Source: Cyanobacterium sp. HL-69
GTDB lineage: Bacteria; Cyanobacteriota; Cyanobacteriia; Cyanobacteriales; Cyanobacteriaceae
Reading direction: 5' to 3'
Assembly: GCA_002813895.1 (NCBI GenBank)
Contig: CP024912.1
Span: 2,294,001 to 2,358,000 of the forward strand
Length of the DNA: 64,000 nucleotides
Shown here: positions 1 through 8,666 of the stretch, in pieces
How the letters are laid out: the number at the start of each line of letters is the position of its first letter
Numbering within the stretch: the first letter of the stretch is position 1
Made by a program: the position numbers and the translations under genes
Notes under the pieces: generated by a model
The model's database searches: none
Seen by the model: the letters and a program-made list of their open reading frames with translations, nothing else
What the model was told of the DNA's origin: nothing

Positions 1-884
1 TTATAGGCTTTTATCATGGCTTGAGTGCCTTCTAAATAACCATTGTTATCGTCTAGGTGGGCGACTTGGTTAAATAGTTGTTGGGCTAGGTTTATGCCTG
101 GATAATTGTCTATGTCTTCCATTACTTCTTTGACTAGCCGTAAGTCCTTGAGGATATGTTTTATCATAAAACCAGGTTGATAGTCTTGGTTAATGATTTT
201 GGGGGCAAGATTGCTTAATGCCCATGAACCCGCAGCGCCTGTGCTACAAACATCTACAATAAGGGTAGGGTCAATATTTTGTGTTTTGGCTAGTTGTAGG
301 GCTTCACAGAGGGCAACCATATGGAGGGATGCTAATACTTGATTACACAATTTTACGGCCTGTCCACTGCCAACTTCTCCGCAGTAGGTGATATTTTTGC
401 CGACTATTTCGAGGTAGGGTTTAATCTCCTCAAAGTCTTGTTTGTCTCCTCCCACCATGATGGTAAGGGTGCCATTTTTTGCGCCTATGTCTCCCCCTGA
501 TACGGGTGCATCCATAAAACGAATATTATGGGATTTTAGTTTAAGGGCGATCGCCCTTGCTCCCTGAGAACCGATGGTGCTAAAATCAACGATTATACTG
601 TGGGGAGAAGCATGATTGACAATACCATCATCCCCAAAGATAACTTCCTCCACGTCAGGAATATCTCCTAAACAGGTAAAAATAATTGAGGCAGATTCTA
701 CTGCCTCTTGAATTGAGTTGACTATGGTTGCCCCCGATTCCCTAACACTTTCTAGCCCGGGGCGATCGATAGTACGATTCCATGCTTTGATAGATAGGTT
801 ATGATGGGCAAAATTGACACTCATAGGTGCCCCCATAACGCCTAAACCTAGGAAAGCAATCTCATTCTTAACTATCGCAACCAT
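1..884 (-). CDS. 3-hydroxyisobutyrate dehydrogenase family NAD(P)-dependent oxidoreductase (partial, 3' end outside window)
   Basis: A reading frame opens at ATG 884 and stays open to the left edge, giving 294 residues with no stop, so the last residues lie outside the window. The family reduces or oxidises short hydroxy acids (3-hydroxyisobutyrate, tartronate semialdehyde, succinic semialdehyde) with NAD(P)H in the cytosol. The N-terminal Rossmann motif GLGVMGAPM is at about residues 13-21. The substrate-binding stretch DAPVSGGDIGAKNG follows near 120-133, and the catalytic-lysine motif GSGQAVKLCNQ near 165-175. The family is usually about 290 residues, so little is missing. It lies 32 bases downstream of an ArsR-type gene on the same strand and is probably co-transcribed with it. 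The substrate cannot be told from sequence alone. Confidence 0.88.
   Translation of the reverse strand, partial: MVAIVKNEIAFLGLGVMGAPMSVNFAHHNLSIKAWNRTIDRPGLESVRESGATIVNSIQEAVESASIIFTCLGDIPDVEEVIFGDDGIVNHASPHSIIVDFSTIGSQGARAIALKLKSHNIRFMDAPVSGGDIGAKNGTLTIMVGGDKQDFEEIKPYLEIVGKNITYCGEVGSGQAVKLCNQVLASLHMVALCEALQLAKTQNIDPTLIVDVCSTGAAGSWALSNLAPKIINQDYQPGFMIKHILKDLRLVKEVMEDIDNYPGINLAQQLFNQVAHLDDNNGYLEGTQAMIKAY
547..554. repeat. HIP1 octamer (example)
   Basis: GCGATCGC, usually inside GGCGATCGCC, recurs many times across the window, within genes as well as between them. It is the highly iterated palindrome of cyanobacterial genomes. This copy lies inside the hydroxyacid dehydrogenase gene. Confidence 0.9.
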
Positions 885-916
885 TGTTCAACTCCCTTTT
901 TTTCATTTTGATTTTA

Positions 917-1207
917 TCAGTCCATGGCAAAATCAGCTAAAGACTTCATTAAAACCTGAAATTGAAGCGGATTAAGACGGTAATATATCCAGCGGCCTTC
1001 CTGTCTCGTTTGTAATAATCCAGACTCCCTCAACACTCGAAGATGAAAAGATAATTTTGGCTGGGCAATTTTCAAAGCAAGACAAATATCTCCCACACAC
1101 ATCTCTTTTTCCTGTAATAAATTTATCACATTAAGTCTTATGGGGTCTGACAAAGCACGAAAACAGCTTAACATACCACTCAAATCTGAGGTTGGCATTG
1201 ATGACAT
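917..1207 (-). CDS. ArsR/SmtB family transcriptional regulator
   Basis: This 96-residue winged helix-turn-helix protein has the ArsR layout: the SDPIRLNVINLL helix, a recognition region KIAQPKLSFHLRVLRESGL and a beta-wing QTRQEGRWIYYRL. A Cys pair in CVGDIC (near residues 37-42) sits in the alpha-3 position where ArsR-type sensors carry the CVC metalloid ligands. The spacing differs (CxxxxC rather than CxC), so metal or arsenite sensing is possible but not shown. Members usually repress their own operon until an ion or redox signal releases DNA. The gene directly precedes the hydroxyacid dehydrogenase gene and is likely its regulator. The start ATG 1207 gives the usual family length; ATG 1198 is an alternative. 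Confidence 0.9.
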   Translation of the reverse strand: MSSMPTSDLSGMLSCFRALSDPIRLNVINLLQEKEMCVGDICLALKIAQPKLSFHLRVLRESGLLQTRQEGRWIYYRLNPLQFQVLMKSLADFAMD

Positions 1208-1770
1208 TCTTAAGTTATATAAAATGGAGTTAAATATTGAGAATAATTTATTTTTTATTCACATATTAATATAATAAACATTATCGACCTTTTTTATAAA
1301 GATCTAATAAAGATTTTATAAAGATAAGTTTAATTTTATTAACCACATATTTTATTAATCATATATAAACAATAATCTATGTATTTTTAGTGGTCACCAC
1401 TCTAAACGAGGATAAATAATCTAAAATTGATATAAAACCGTATTAAAACAATAGTGTATCGAAATATACAAAAAACTTTTTCTATTAGTTCTTCGCAAAC
1501 ATAAATATCTTGTCATTCAACAATCGCAATTTTTATGAAGAGAAAGCCTTCCTAATTTTATAGCAAGTAAGTATGAACAAAATAGAAAAATGATATATGT
1601 AAAACATACACATTAAAGCAATTTATAAAAGAAAAAATGTCTTTATTATATTTTACATAAAAAATATTTAGACATATTTTAAAAATATATTTACTGATAA
1701 AAAAGTGGTTGAAAAACTTTTCTTTCAAATTATTGAGATTTATCTTTTTATTATTTATTTAAGGCTAGTG

Positions 1771-1872
1771 TAAGTAGGTTGGCGAAATTAATTATAGCTC
1801 TTATTTTATTAAGACTCTTATTAACAAGGGGTTTAAACCCCTTGCCTAAATCGATTTAATTATGCCTACTTA
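1771..1872. mobile_element. MITE-like element, family A, copy 1 (102 bp)
   Basis: The element begins TAAGTAGG and ends CCTACTTA, an 8-bp perfect terminal inverted repeat. It contains the 20-bp perfect palindrome CAAGGGGTTTAAACCCCTTG at 1825-1844. A second copy in the opposite orientation lies at 23951-24052; by eye the two match at 100 of 102 positions. No transposase is encoded. The TA at each outer end is compatible with the TA target duplication of IS630/Tc1-mariner elements, but it could equally be part of the repeat. Confidence 0.75.
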
Positions 1873-2103
1873 CTTATGTAAGCAAAAAGAATAGGAAATT
1901 TAAGATAAACATAAAAAGTACCGATAAATAGTTGATAAAGAATAAGCAAAAGCAAAGAGATAGTTTCTTTTTCTTCTTCGCAGAAAAATACTCAGCTATA
2001 GATCAAACGTATTTATAATAGTAACTTGAAACAGTTTTAAATTGTTCAATATAATCTAAAAATAATAGTACAATATATTATTCATAGAACATTACAATTT
2101 AGT

Positions 2104-2192
2104 AGAGTTGTTGCGAAATAGTTTTTTTGAAAGATTCAGTCCTAATTTAACAAGGGTTTCAGATACGCAGATATTTAATTCGCAACAAGTCT
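2104..2192. mobile_element. MITE-like element, family B (about 89 bp)
   Basis: The ends AGAGTTGTTGCGAA (2104-2117) and TTCGCAACAAGTCT (2179-2192) are inverted repeats matching at 13 of 14 positions. The interior is AT-rich and non-coding. The termini resemble those of cyanobacterial IS elements as I remember them, so this looks like a transposase-less derivative. Only one copy is seen in this window. It ends 16 bases from the stop codon of the response regulator gene. Confidence 0.55.
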
Positions 2193-2208
2193 CTTAAATA
2201 ACTCTCAA

Positions 2209-2631
2209 TTAATAATCTTTTTCTTGAAGTTTCCACTCCCCAGTAATAAAAGTTTTTACCTCTCTAACAAATTCATCTTGATTAATAATAGGTTTTGTAA
2301 TGTAACCATCCGCCCCACTGAGATTTAAAAAATTTTCTCTATCTCCTTCCATAGCATGGGCGGTAATTAAAACAACAGGAATATCTTGGGTGAGGGGATT
2401 GGCTTTTAGTAATTGAGTTATTTTAATACCATCCACTGGCTCACCCTCATAGTAACTGTTGGATAAAGATACGTCCATTAAAACAACTTTTGTTACCCCA
2501 GAATTTGCTACCTTCAAAACCTCATCAACATTTTCTGTGCCAATAACATTTAATCCTCCTCTTTTGGTGAGAATTTTGGAGAAAACTTTTAAATTAATGG
2601 GATCATCTTCTACAATTAGGACTGTGGTCAT
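2209..2631 (-). CDS. CheY-like single-domain response regulator
   Basis: This 140-residue receiver domain has the acidic pair E8-D9-D10 and the phospho-acceptor Asp53 in VVLMDVSL. The switch Thr is in LITAHA and the conserved Lys in ITKP. There is an unusual insert after the phospho-Asp (SNSYYEGEPVDG) where most receivers read D-x-x-MP-x-x-DG, lengthening the beta3-alpha3 loop. No output domain follows. Its ATG overlaps the TGA of the upstream cryptochrome gene in an ATGA arrangement, so the two are very probably translationally coupled. The partner histidine kinase is not nearby. Confidence 0.92.
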   Translation of the reverse strand: MTTVLIVEDDPINLKVFSKILTKRGGLNVIGTENVDEVLKVANSGVTKVVLMDVSLSNSYYEGEPVDGIKITQLLKANPLTQDIPVVLITAHAMEGDRENFLNLSGADGYITKPIINQDEFVREVKTFITGEWKLQEKDY

Positions 2632-4088
2632 GGAGTATTAGCCAAATAAACTTTTTCGTTGTGTTTGACAGATTTAAAAAAATCCACCATGGGGCGAGGA
2701 TAATTTACCCCTAATTGTACCTTAAATTGTTTTTGTTCTTCCTTTGATAATTTCCACGGTTCGTGAATTTTTTCTCCTTTGATAGTCTTAATTTCTGGCA
2801 ACCAATGGCGTAGATAGTCTCCTTGATAGTCATAGTCTTTGGATTGTTTCGGAATGTTGAAATAACGAAATCCACGGGCATCGTTACCTACCCCCGCAGT
2901 GTAATTCCAGTTACCCCAGTTACTACACACATCGTAATCAATCAGCAGAGATTCAAACCATTCTGCCCCCATTTGCCAATTGATACCGAGGTTTTTTGTC
3001 AGGAAACTGGCAACATTTTGCCTACCTCGATTAGACATAAACCCTGTGGTTTTTAATTCTCTCATGTTGGCATCTACGAGGGGATAACCTGTTTTGCCTT
3101 CGCACCATAACTCGAATAAGTCTTGGTTTTCTTGCCAAGGTATATCAATATTTTGTAATCCTGATTTGTGAAAGATACTATTACCGTATTTTAGGCAGGT
3201 AAAGCGGAAAAAGTCTCGCCATAATAGTTCAAATATTAGCCAATAGGTGGAGTCGTTTTTGACTCTTTCTTGTTCATATTTTTCTATCTCGGTATAAATT
3301 AGACGGGGAGAAAGGCAACCTTGGGCCAACCATGGGGAAAATTTGGAGGAGTAGTCTCCCCCTAACATACCGTTACGGGTTTTTTTATAACTACTAATAT
3401 TGTCTGTTTCCCAAAGATAGTAATTCAGTCTTTTGAGGGCTTCAGTTTCTCCACCCACAAAGGTTAATACCCCTCTGTTATCTTTTTCAAATTCTTTCAA
3501 GCCTAAGTCGGAAAGGGAGGGAATTTTACCTACATCAATATTTGCTGGTAGGGGGGGTAAGGATGAGGGGGTTTTGAAGGTGGTATATACTTCGGCTTTT
3601 TTTTCTACTTGTTTTCTAAAGTGGGTGAATAAATCAGGTAATTCTTTTATGCTAAAGGGTAAGTCATCGGAAAAATAAAGGGTGCTTTGCCAGAAGGTTT
3701 TTACGTTGACTTGATTTTTTTCTAAAATTGTGGTCAATTTTTTCTCAATGGCGATTTCTTCGGCGGTGGCTTCTTCGGAAAAATAAACTTCTGAGATTTG
3801 ATATTGTTCAACGATTTTTAATATTTCATCTTCAGCTTTTCCTTTTTTTACTATTAAGTCACTACCTATTTTTTTTAGAGAAGTTTGTAAATCTATTACA
3901 CTTTCTATGATGAATTTTGCTCTAAATTGTCCTGTTTTTGCAAAGCCAAATGATGTTTTGTTATAAGTGCGATCGTCAAAACAGTAAAAAGGAATTATGT
4001 GTTTAGGCTCGGCTGACACTGATCTATATATACATTCTTGGTCATGTAATCTTAAGTCATTACGAAACCAAATTAAAATATTACTCAT
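2628..4088 (-). CDS. cry: Cryptochrome DASH
   Basis: This 486-residue flavoprotein belongs to the photolyase/cryptochrome family and is close in length to the Synechocystis cry-DASH (about 489). The N-terminal antenna domain opens with ILIWFRNDLRLHDQE. The FAD-binding helical domain contains GGDYSSKFSPWLAQGCLSPR, and the C-terminal part carries the DASH-type signature WNYTAGVGNDARGFRYFNI. Family members bind FAD and MTHF, repair cyclobutane dimers in single-stranded DNA, and in Synechocystis have been linked to transcriptional and photosystem II repair effects. Start ATG 4088 is the natural one. The stop overlaps the start of the CheY-like gene by 4 bases. Confidence 0.95.
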   Translation of the reverse strand: MSNILIWFRNDLRLHDQECIYRSVSAEPKHIIPFYCFDDRTYNKTSFGFAKTGQFRAKFIIESVIDLQTSLKKIGSDLIVKKGKAEDEILKIVEQYQISEVYFSEEATAEEIAIEKKLTTILEKNQVNVKTFWQSTLYFSDDLPFSIKELPDLFTHFRKQVEKKAEVYTTFKTPSSLPPLPANIDVGKIPSLSDLGLKEFEKDNRGVLTFVGGETEALKRLNYYLWETDNISSYKKTRNGMLGGDYSSKFSPWLAQGCLSPRLIYTEIEKYEQERVKNDSTYWLIFELLWRDFFRFTCLKYGNSIFHKSGLQNIDIPWQENQDLFELWCEGKTGYPLVDANMRELKTTGFMSNRGRQNVASFLTKNLGINWQMGAEWFESLLIDYDVCSNWGNWNYTAGVGNDARGFRYFNIPKQSKDYDYQGDYLRHWLPEIKTIKGEKIHEPWKLSKEEQKQFKVQLGVNYPRPMVDFFKSVKHNEKVYLANTP

Positions 4089-4363
4089 GAGTCAAAAAGT
4101 ATGATTGCAATTAAAATATATTAATTTATTATACATATTTTTATTATATTTAGGATAGCAATAAAATAAATATATAATCTAAAATATAGCTTTATATTAA
4201 TCATAAAATATTTATTACAAAATATAAATTAAATATAAAATAATAAGAATAATTCAACGTATTTTAATTATCAATTATCAATTATTCATTGTCAATTGTT
4301 AACACACCCTGTAGAATACATTAAGCAAAAATTGACTATAAAAATTAATAAATTAATAAAGTA

Positions 4364-4897
4364 ATGGAGCATAAAGGCGTAACAGTTTGGTTTACAGGGC
4401 TTAGTGGTGCAGGAAAAACCACCATTAGCCAAGTAGTAGCACAAAAACTTAAGGATGCAGGTTATAAACTAGAGGTTCTTGATGGTGATATTGTACGTAC
4501 AAATTTAACCAAGGGATTAGGTTTTAGTAAGGAAGATAGAGACGAGAATATTCGTCGTATTGGTTTTGTGTCTAACCTTTTGACTCGTAATGGTGTAATT
4601 GTAATTGTCTCGGCTATTTCTCCTTATCGTGAATTGAGGGAAGAAGTTAAAGGCAAAATTGGTAATTTTGTGGAAGTATTTGTAAATGCCCCCCTTGCTA
4701 CCTGTGAGGAAAGGGATGTAAAAGGTTTATATAAAAAAGCGAGATCTGGGGAAATTAAAATGTTTACTGGTATCAGTGATCCTTATGAGGCTCCTTTAAA
4801 TCCTGAAATTGAGTGTAGAACAGATTTAGAGGAATTGGATGAGAGTGTTAATAAAGTTTTACAAGGGCTAAAGGACTTAGGTTATTTAGCTGATTAA
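4364..4897 (+). CDS. cysC: Adenylylsulfate (APS) kinase
   Basis: This 177-residue P-loop kinase phosphorylates adenylylsulfate to PAPS in sulfate activation. The Walker A motif GLSGAGKTT is at residues 12-20. It is followed by LDGDIVRTNL, the APS-binding RDENIRRIGFV and the lid region ERDVKGLYKKAR. The length is typical of stand-alone bacterial CysC. It begins after a 275-base AT-rich gap containing short repeats of the ATTATCAATTATC type and ends at a strong hairpin terminator, so it appears to be a single-gene unit. The Shine-Dalgarno sequence is weak. Confidence 0.95.
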   Translation: MEHKGVTVWFTGLSGAGKTTISQVVAQKLKDAGYKLEVLDGDIVRTNLTKGLGFSKEDRDENIRRIGFVSNLLTRNGVIVIVSAISPYRELREEVKGKIGNFVEVFVNAPLATCEERDVKGLYKKARSGEIKMFTGISDPYEAPLNPEIECRTDLEELDESVNKVLQGLKDLGYLAD

Positions 4898-4908
4898 TAA
4901 TTCCTTTT

Positions 4909-4933
4909 AGGTGGGTAATGCCCACCTTTTTTT
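4909..4933 (+). terminator. Rho-independent terminator after cysC
   Basis: The stem AGGTGGG/CCCACCT encloses a 5-base loop (TAATG) and runs straight into a T-rich tract, 11 bases after the cysC stop codon. Confidence 0.85.
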
Positions 4934-4967
4934 GTTCAAATAAACAACCTGAATGGGAGAGTTTAAG

Positions 4968-5714
4968 ATGAGTATCAATTTTGATTGGTCAAATCCTTGG
5001 TTAGTGGGTATTGCTATTAATACGGTGTTAATCAGCTTGGCTTTTATCTTGCCGAAAAAACTCTTAACGGTGGCTGGTTATCTGAATGCTTGGTTGTTGG
5101 GGGTTATTGTTTGGGGTTGTCTAAATTGGCAGGGTTATGTGGTCGTTTTGTTTTACTTTTTTGTCGGCTCTAGTGTAACTCGTATTGGCATGAAGGAAAA
5201 ACAAGAGCAAGGTATTGCGGAAAAAAGGGATGGGGTAAGGGGCCCTGAAAATGTGTGGGGTAGTGCTTTAATTGCGACTTTTTGCGCCTTTGGTTATTTT
5301 TTTATTTCTCCTGTATGGCAACCATTAATGGTTTTGGGTTATGTGGGGAGTTTTGCGACTAAGTTATCGGATACTTGTGCTTCGGAGGTGGGAAAGGCTT
5401 ACGGTAAGCGGACTTTTTTGATTACTACTTTTAAGGCTGTGCCAAGGGGTACGGAGGGGGCTGTTAGTCTTGAGGGTACTTTAGCAGGGGTTTTGGCTAG
5501 TGTAGTTATTGCTTTTCTGGCTTATGTGTTGGGTTTGATTAGTGTTATGGGAATTTTGATATGTGTCATTTCGGCTTTTGTGGCGACAAATTTTGAAAGT
5601 GTGGTGGGAGCTACTTTTCAGGATAATTTTGATTGGTTAACTAATGAGGTGGTGAATATTATTAATACCTTTGTGGGGGCTATAGTGGCGATCGCCCTTG
5701 GATATATTCAATAA
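4968..5714 (+). CDS. DUF92/TIGR00297 integral membrane protein, VTE6-type phytyl-phosphate kinase homologue
   Basis: This 248-residue membrane protein has at least six hydrophobic segments and the DUF92 signature GSSVTRIGMKEKQEQG near 65-80, followed by the conserved loop KLSDTCASEVGKAYGKRTFLIT. Homologues in plants (VTE6) and Synechocystis (sll0875, from memory) convert phytyl phosphate to phytyl diphosphate for tocopherol and phylloquinone synthesis from recycled chlorophyll phytol. An upstream ATG at 4953 would add five residues. I prefer 4968 because GGGAG lies just ahead of it. The family assignment is strong; the enzymatic role is by homology only. Confidence 0.85.
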   Translation: MSINFDWSNPWLVGIAINTVLISLAFILPKKLLTVAGYLNAWLLGVIVWGCLNWQGYVVVLFYFFVGSSVTRIGMKEKQEQGIAEKRDGVRGPENVWGSALIATFCAFGYFFISPVWQPLMVLGYVGSFATKLSDTCASEVGKAYGKRTFLITTFKAVPRGTEGAVSLEGTLAGVLASVVIAFLAYVLGLISVMGILICVISAFVATNFESVVGATFQDNFDWLTNEVVNIINTFVGAIVAIALGYIQ

Positions 5715-5828
5715 TTGATAATTAAAAATGGATAATTAATAGTTAACTTTTACTTTTATATCCTCATCCGCTCATCACTTCATGACTCATATAGAATAGG
5801 TTCAATAATATCTATATTTGGTGACAAT

Positions 5829-8576
5829 ATGAGTTCTATTACCAAGAATACCTATCATGATGTACCTGACCATGAATTGGGTACTATTTTTGCTACGGAT
5901 TTAGAGCAAGGCTTAACCCCAGAAGAAGTGGCAAACCGTTATAGAACATATGGATATAATCAGCTAGAAGCAAAAGCTGGGAAGCCCCAATGGCTGAAAT
6001 TTATCTTACAGTTTAATCAACCCTTACTATATATCCTCATCATTGCAGGAACTATTAAGGCTTTTTTAGGCTCTTGGACGAATGCTTGGGTGATTTGGGG
6101 TGTCACTTTGATTAACGCTATTATCGGCTATGTGCAAGAAGCCAAGGCAGAAGGCGCCATCAACTCTTTGTCTAAATCTGTCACCACCGAAGCCACGGTA
6201 TTTAGAGAAGGACAAAAAATTCGTTTACCCTCAAAGGATTTAGTGCCGGGGGATTTAGTACAATTAATGTCGGGGGATAAAGTACCCGCTGATGTGAGAC
6301 TATTAGATATTCGTAACTTACAGGTAGATGAATCAGCCTTGACAGGGGAATCGGTACCCGTCCAAAAAAACCTCGAAATTTTGCCCTCAGATACGCCCCT
6401 AGCCGATAGAATCAACATGGCCTATGCAGGAACTTTTGTTACTTTTGGGCAGGGTATGGGCTTAGTGGTGGCAACGGCGAAGGATACGGAAGTGGGTAAA
6501 ATCTCCCAATCCATGGACAAAAGCGTTAATTTGATGACTCCTTTAACCCGAAAATTTGCTGAGTTTAGCCGTGTCTTGTTATACATCATCCTTGCCTTGG
6601 CTAGTTTTACCTTTTTCGTCGGCATTGGGCGAGGAGAGCCTCCCGAGGAGATGTTTGAGGCTGCGGTGGCTTTAGCAGTAAGTGCTATTCCTGAAGGTTT
6701 ACCAGCAGTAGTAACCATTACTTTGGCTATTGGGGTAAATCGTATGGCGGCTAGAAATGCGATCGTCAGAAAATTACCTGCGGTGGAGACTTTGGGAGGG
6801 GCTACCGTTATTTGCTCAGATAAAACGGGTACTTTGACTGAAAACCAGATGACGGTACAGGAAATTTATGTAGGGCAAGAAAATTATGAGGTTAGTGGGG
6901 GTGGGTATAGCTCTAAGGGTGAAATTCAAAGAGGGGAGGAAATTATTAAAGATTTACCTTTTGCACTCCAAGAATGTTTGATGTGTGGTTTACTGTGTAA
7001 TGATTCTCAACTTAAGCGTAAGGATAAGTATAAAATTGTGATAGGAGACCCTACGGAGGGAGCTTTAATTACCGTTGCTTCTAAGGCGGGTTATAGTCAA
7101 TCCCATTTCAATAATACTTTTTCTCGTCTTGATTCCATTCCTTTTGAGTCGGATTATCAATATATGGCGACTCTCCATGATACTAGCGAACATCATCCCG
7201 ATACCCCCAGAGTTATTTATGTTAAGGGTTCGGTGGAAAAAATGCTAGAACGTTGTACCCAAGCCTATGATCTCGAAGGGCGGATTGTTGATCTCGATCG
7301 CACTGCTATCTTCGAACAGGTGGAAGCCATGGCATCAAAAGGTTTAAGGGTATTGGCTTTTGCCCGTAAGGTAGCCCCCGACCATCAACATTCCATCGAC
7401 CATGATGACCTTGAGAAAGAGCTTATTTTCATCGGTTTACAGGGTATGATTGATCCTCCCCGCGCCGAGGCGATCGCCGCTGTCCATGCCTGTCAGGATG
7501 CAGGAATACAGGTAAAAATGATTACAGGGGATCACATTGCCACCGCCACTGCGATCGCCCATCGTCTTGGCATCAACAAAAACGGTAATCTACTCAGTTT
7601 TGAAGGGAAACAAATTTCCAAAATGGAACCCCATGAACAAGAACAAGCGGTCATTGACGGTTCCGTATTTGCAAGAGTTGCCCCCGAACAAAAATTACAA
7701 CTGGTGGAAATTCTCCAATCTCAGGGGGAAATCGTCGCCATGACAGGGGATGGAGTCAATGATGCCCCCGCCCTCAAACAAGCCCAAATCGGCATCGCCA
7801 TGGGCAAAGCAGGAACCGATGTGGCAAGGGAATCATCGGATATGCTCCTCACGGACGATAATTTTGCCTCCATCGAGGCCGCCGTGGAAGAAGGGCGCAC
7901 AGTATATCAAAACCTCAAAAAAGCCATTGCTTTCCTCCTTCCCGTCAACGGGGGAGAATCTATGACTATCCTTATTAGTGCATTACTCGCCAGAGATTTG
8001 CCCATTCTTTCCTTACAAGTATTATGGCTAAATATGATCAACTCCGTCACCATGACAGTACCCCTCGCCTTTGAGCCGAAATCCCCTGACACCATGAAAC
8101 GTCCTCCCAGAGATCCCAATGAAGGGTTACTTTCGGGTAATTTACTTAAACGGGTTTTGGCAATCTCCGCCTTTAACTGGATTCTCATTTTTGGGATGTT
8201 TGAATGGGCACAAGACTACTACAGTGATGCTGACAACTCCTTGGCGATCGCCCGTACCATGGCAATCCAAGCCCTCGTTTTAGCCCGAATTATCTACCTC
8301 ATCAGTGTCAGCGAACTAGGTAACTCCTTGATCGCTAAATTAAAAGGACAAAACATCTCCCTAGGCAACGCCTCCGCCATCTCCTACGGCATCATTGGGG
8401 CAGTCGTTTTACAAATTGTTTTTAGTCAAGTTCCCTTTATGAATACCCTTTTCCGTACAGCACCCCTTGACCTAACCCAGTGGTTAATCTGCTTAATACC
8501 CGTACTACCCATGATACCCGTTGCCCTAATCGTCAACAAATTTTATCCCCCTCATCGCTCACCAGCTCAAAACTAA
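5829..8576 (+). CDS. Cation-transporting P-type ATPase (P2-type, Ca2+/Na+ pump-like)
   Basis: This 915-residue ion pump has an N-terminal cation-ATPase domain and an actuator motif LTGESVPV near residues 170-177. The phosphorylation site SDKTGTLTENQMT places the phospho-Asp near 331; the hinge motif is MTGDGVNDAP. About ten membrane segments are visible. The M4 motif IPEGLPAVVTITLAIG is the PEGLP form seen in P2-type Ca2+ and Na+/K+ pumps, not the CPx form of heavy-metal pumps. Synechocystis has related genes (pma1/pacL type). The ion cannot be settled by reading alone. The gene stands alone and is followed by a copy of the family A palindrome. Confidence 0.93.
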   Translation: MSSITKNTYHDVPDHELGTIFATDLEQGLTPEEVANRYRTYGYNQLEAKAGKPQWLKFILQFNQPLLYILIIAGTIKAFLGSWTNAWVIWGVTLINAIIGYVQEAKAEGAINSLSKSVTTEATVFREGQKIRLPSKDLVPGDLVQLMSGDKVPADVRLLDIRNLQVDESALTGESVPVQKNLEILPSDTPLADRINMAYAGTFVTFGQGMGLVVATAKDTEVGKISQSMDKSVNLMTPLTRKFAEFSRVLLYIILALASFTFFVGIGRGEPPEEMFEAAVALAVSAIPEGLPAVVTITLAIGVNRMAARNAIVRKLPAVETLGGATVICSDKTGTLTENQMTVQEIYVGQENYEVSGGGYSSKGEIQRGEEIIKDLPFALQECLMCGLLCNDSQLKRKDKYKIVIGDPTEGALITVASKAGYSQSHFNNTFSRLDSIPFESDYQYMATLHDTSEHHPDTPRVIYVKGSVEKMLERCTQAYDLEGRIVDLDRTAIFEQVEAMASKGLRVLAFARKVAPDHQHSIDHDDLEKELIFIGLQGMIDPPRAEAIAAVHACQDAGIQVKMITGDHIATATAIAHRLGINKNGNLLSFEGKQISKMEPHEQEQAVIDGSVFARVAPEQKLQLVEILQSQGEIVAMTGDGVNDAPALKQAQIGIAMGKAGTDVARESSDMLLTDDNFASIEAAVEEGRTVYQNLKKAIAFLLPVNGGESMTILISALLARDLPILSLQVLWLNMINSVTMTVPLAFEPKSPDTMKRPPRDPNEGLLSGNLLKRVLAISAFNWILIFGMFEWAQDYYSDADNSLAIARTMAIQALVLARIIYLISVSELGNSLIAKLKGQNISLGNASAISYGIIGAVVLQIVFSQVPFMNTLFRTAPLDLTQWLICLIPVLPMIPVALIVNKFYPPHRSPAQN

Positions 8577-8628
8577 TGGTTAGGGGAGCATTGCCCACTA
8601 TCATCAATTAGATTGGGAACTATCTCTT

Positions 8629-8653
8629 TAACAAGGGGTTTAAACCCCTTGCC
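8629..8653. repeat. Family A palindrome remnant
   Basis: The 25-base core TAACAAGGGGTTTAAACCCC plus TTGCC is identical to the centre of the two 102-bp family A elements, but the flanking arms are absent. It lies between the convergent ends of the P-type ATPase and CPP1-like genes. The palindrome has no loop and is not followed by a T-run on either strand, so it is better read as an element remnant than as a terminator. Confidence 0.7.
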
Positions 8654-8666
8654 CCAAACCCTAAAA

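Larger units (their letters stand above)
1208..2208. other. 1-kb AT-rich intergenic region with two MITE-like elements
   Basis: No plausible gene is seen on either strand. The region upstream of the arsR-like gene (1208-1300) is very AT-rich and would hold its promoter; TATTAATA-type palindromes occur near 1264-1275, but an ArsR operator cannot be assigned. The rest carries the two inverted-repeat elements listed separately at 1771-1872 and 2104-2192. Confidence 0.6.

Noticed and set aside
8632-8651. Palindrome read as a terminator between two convergent genes
   Set aside because: It has no loop and no T-run, and is identical to the core of the family A element.
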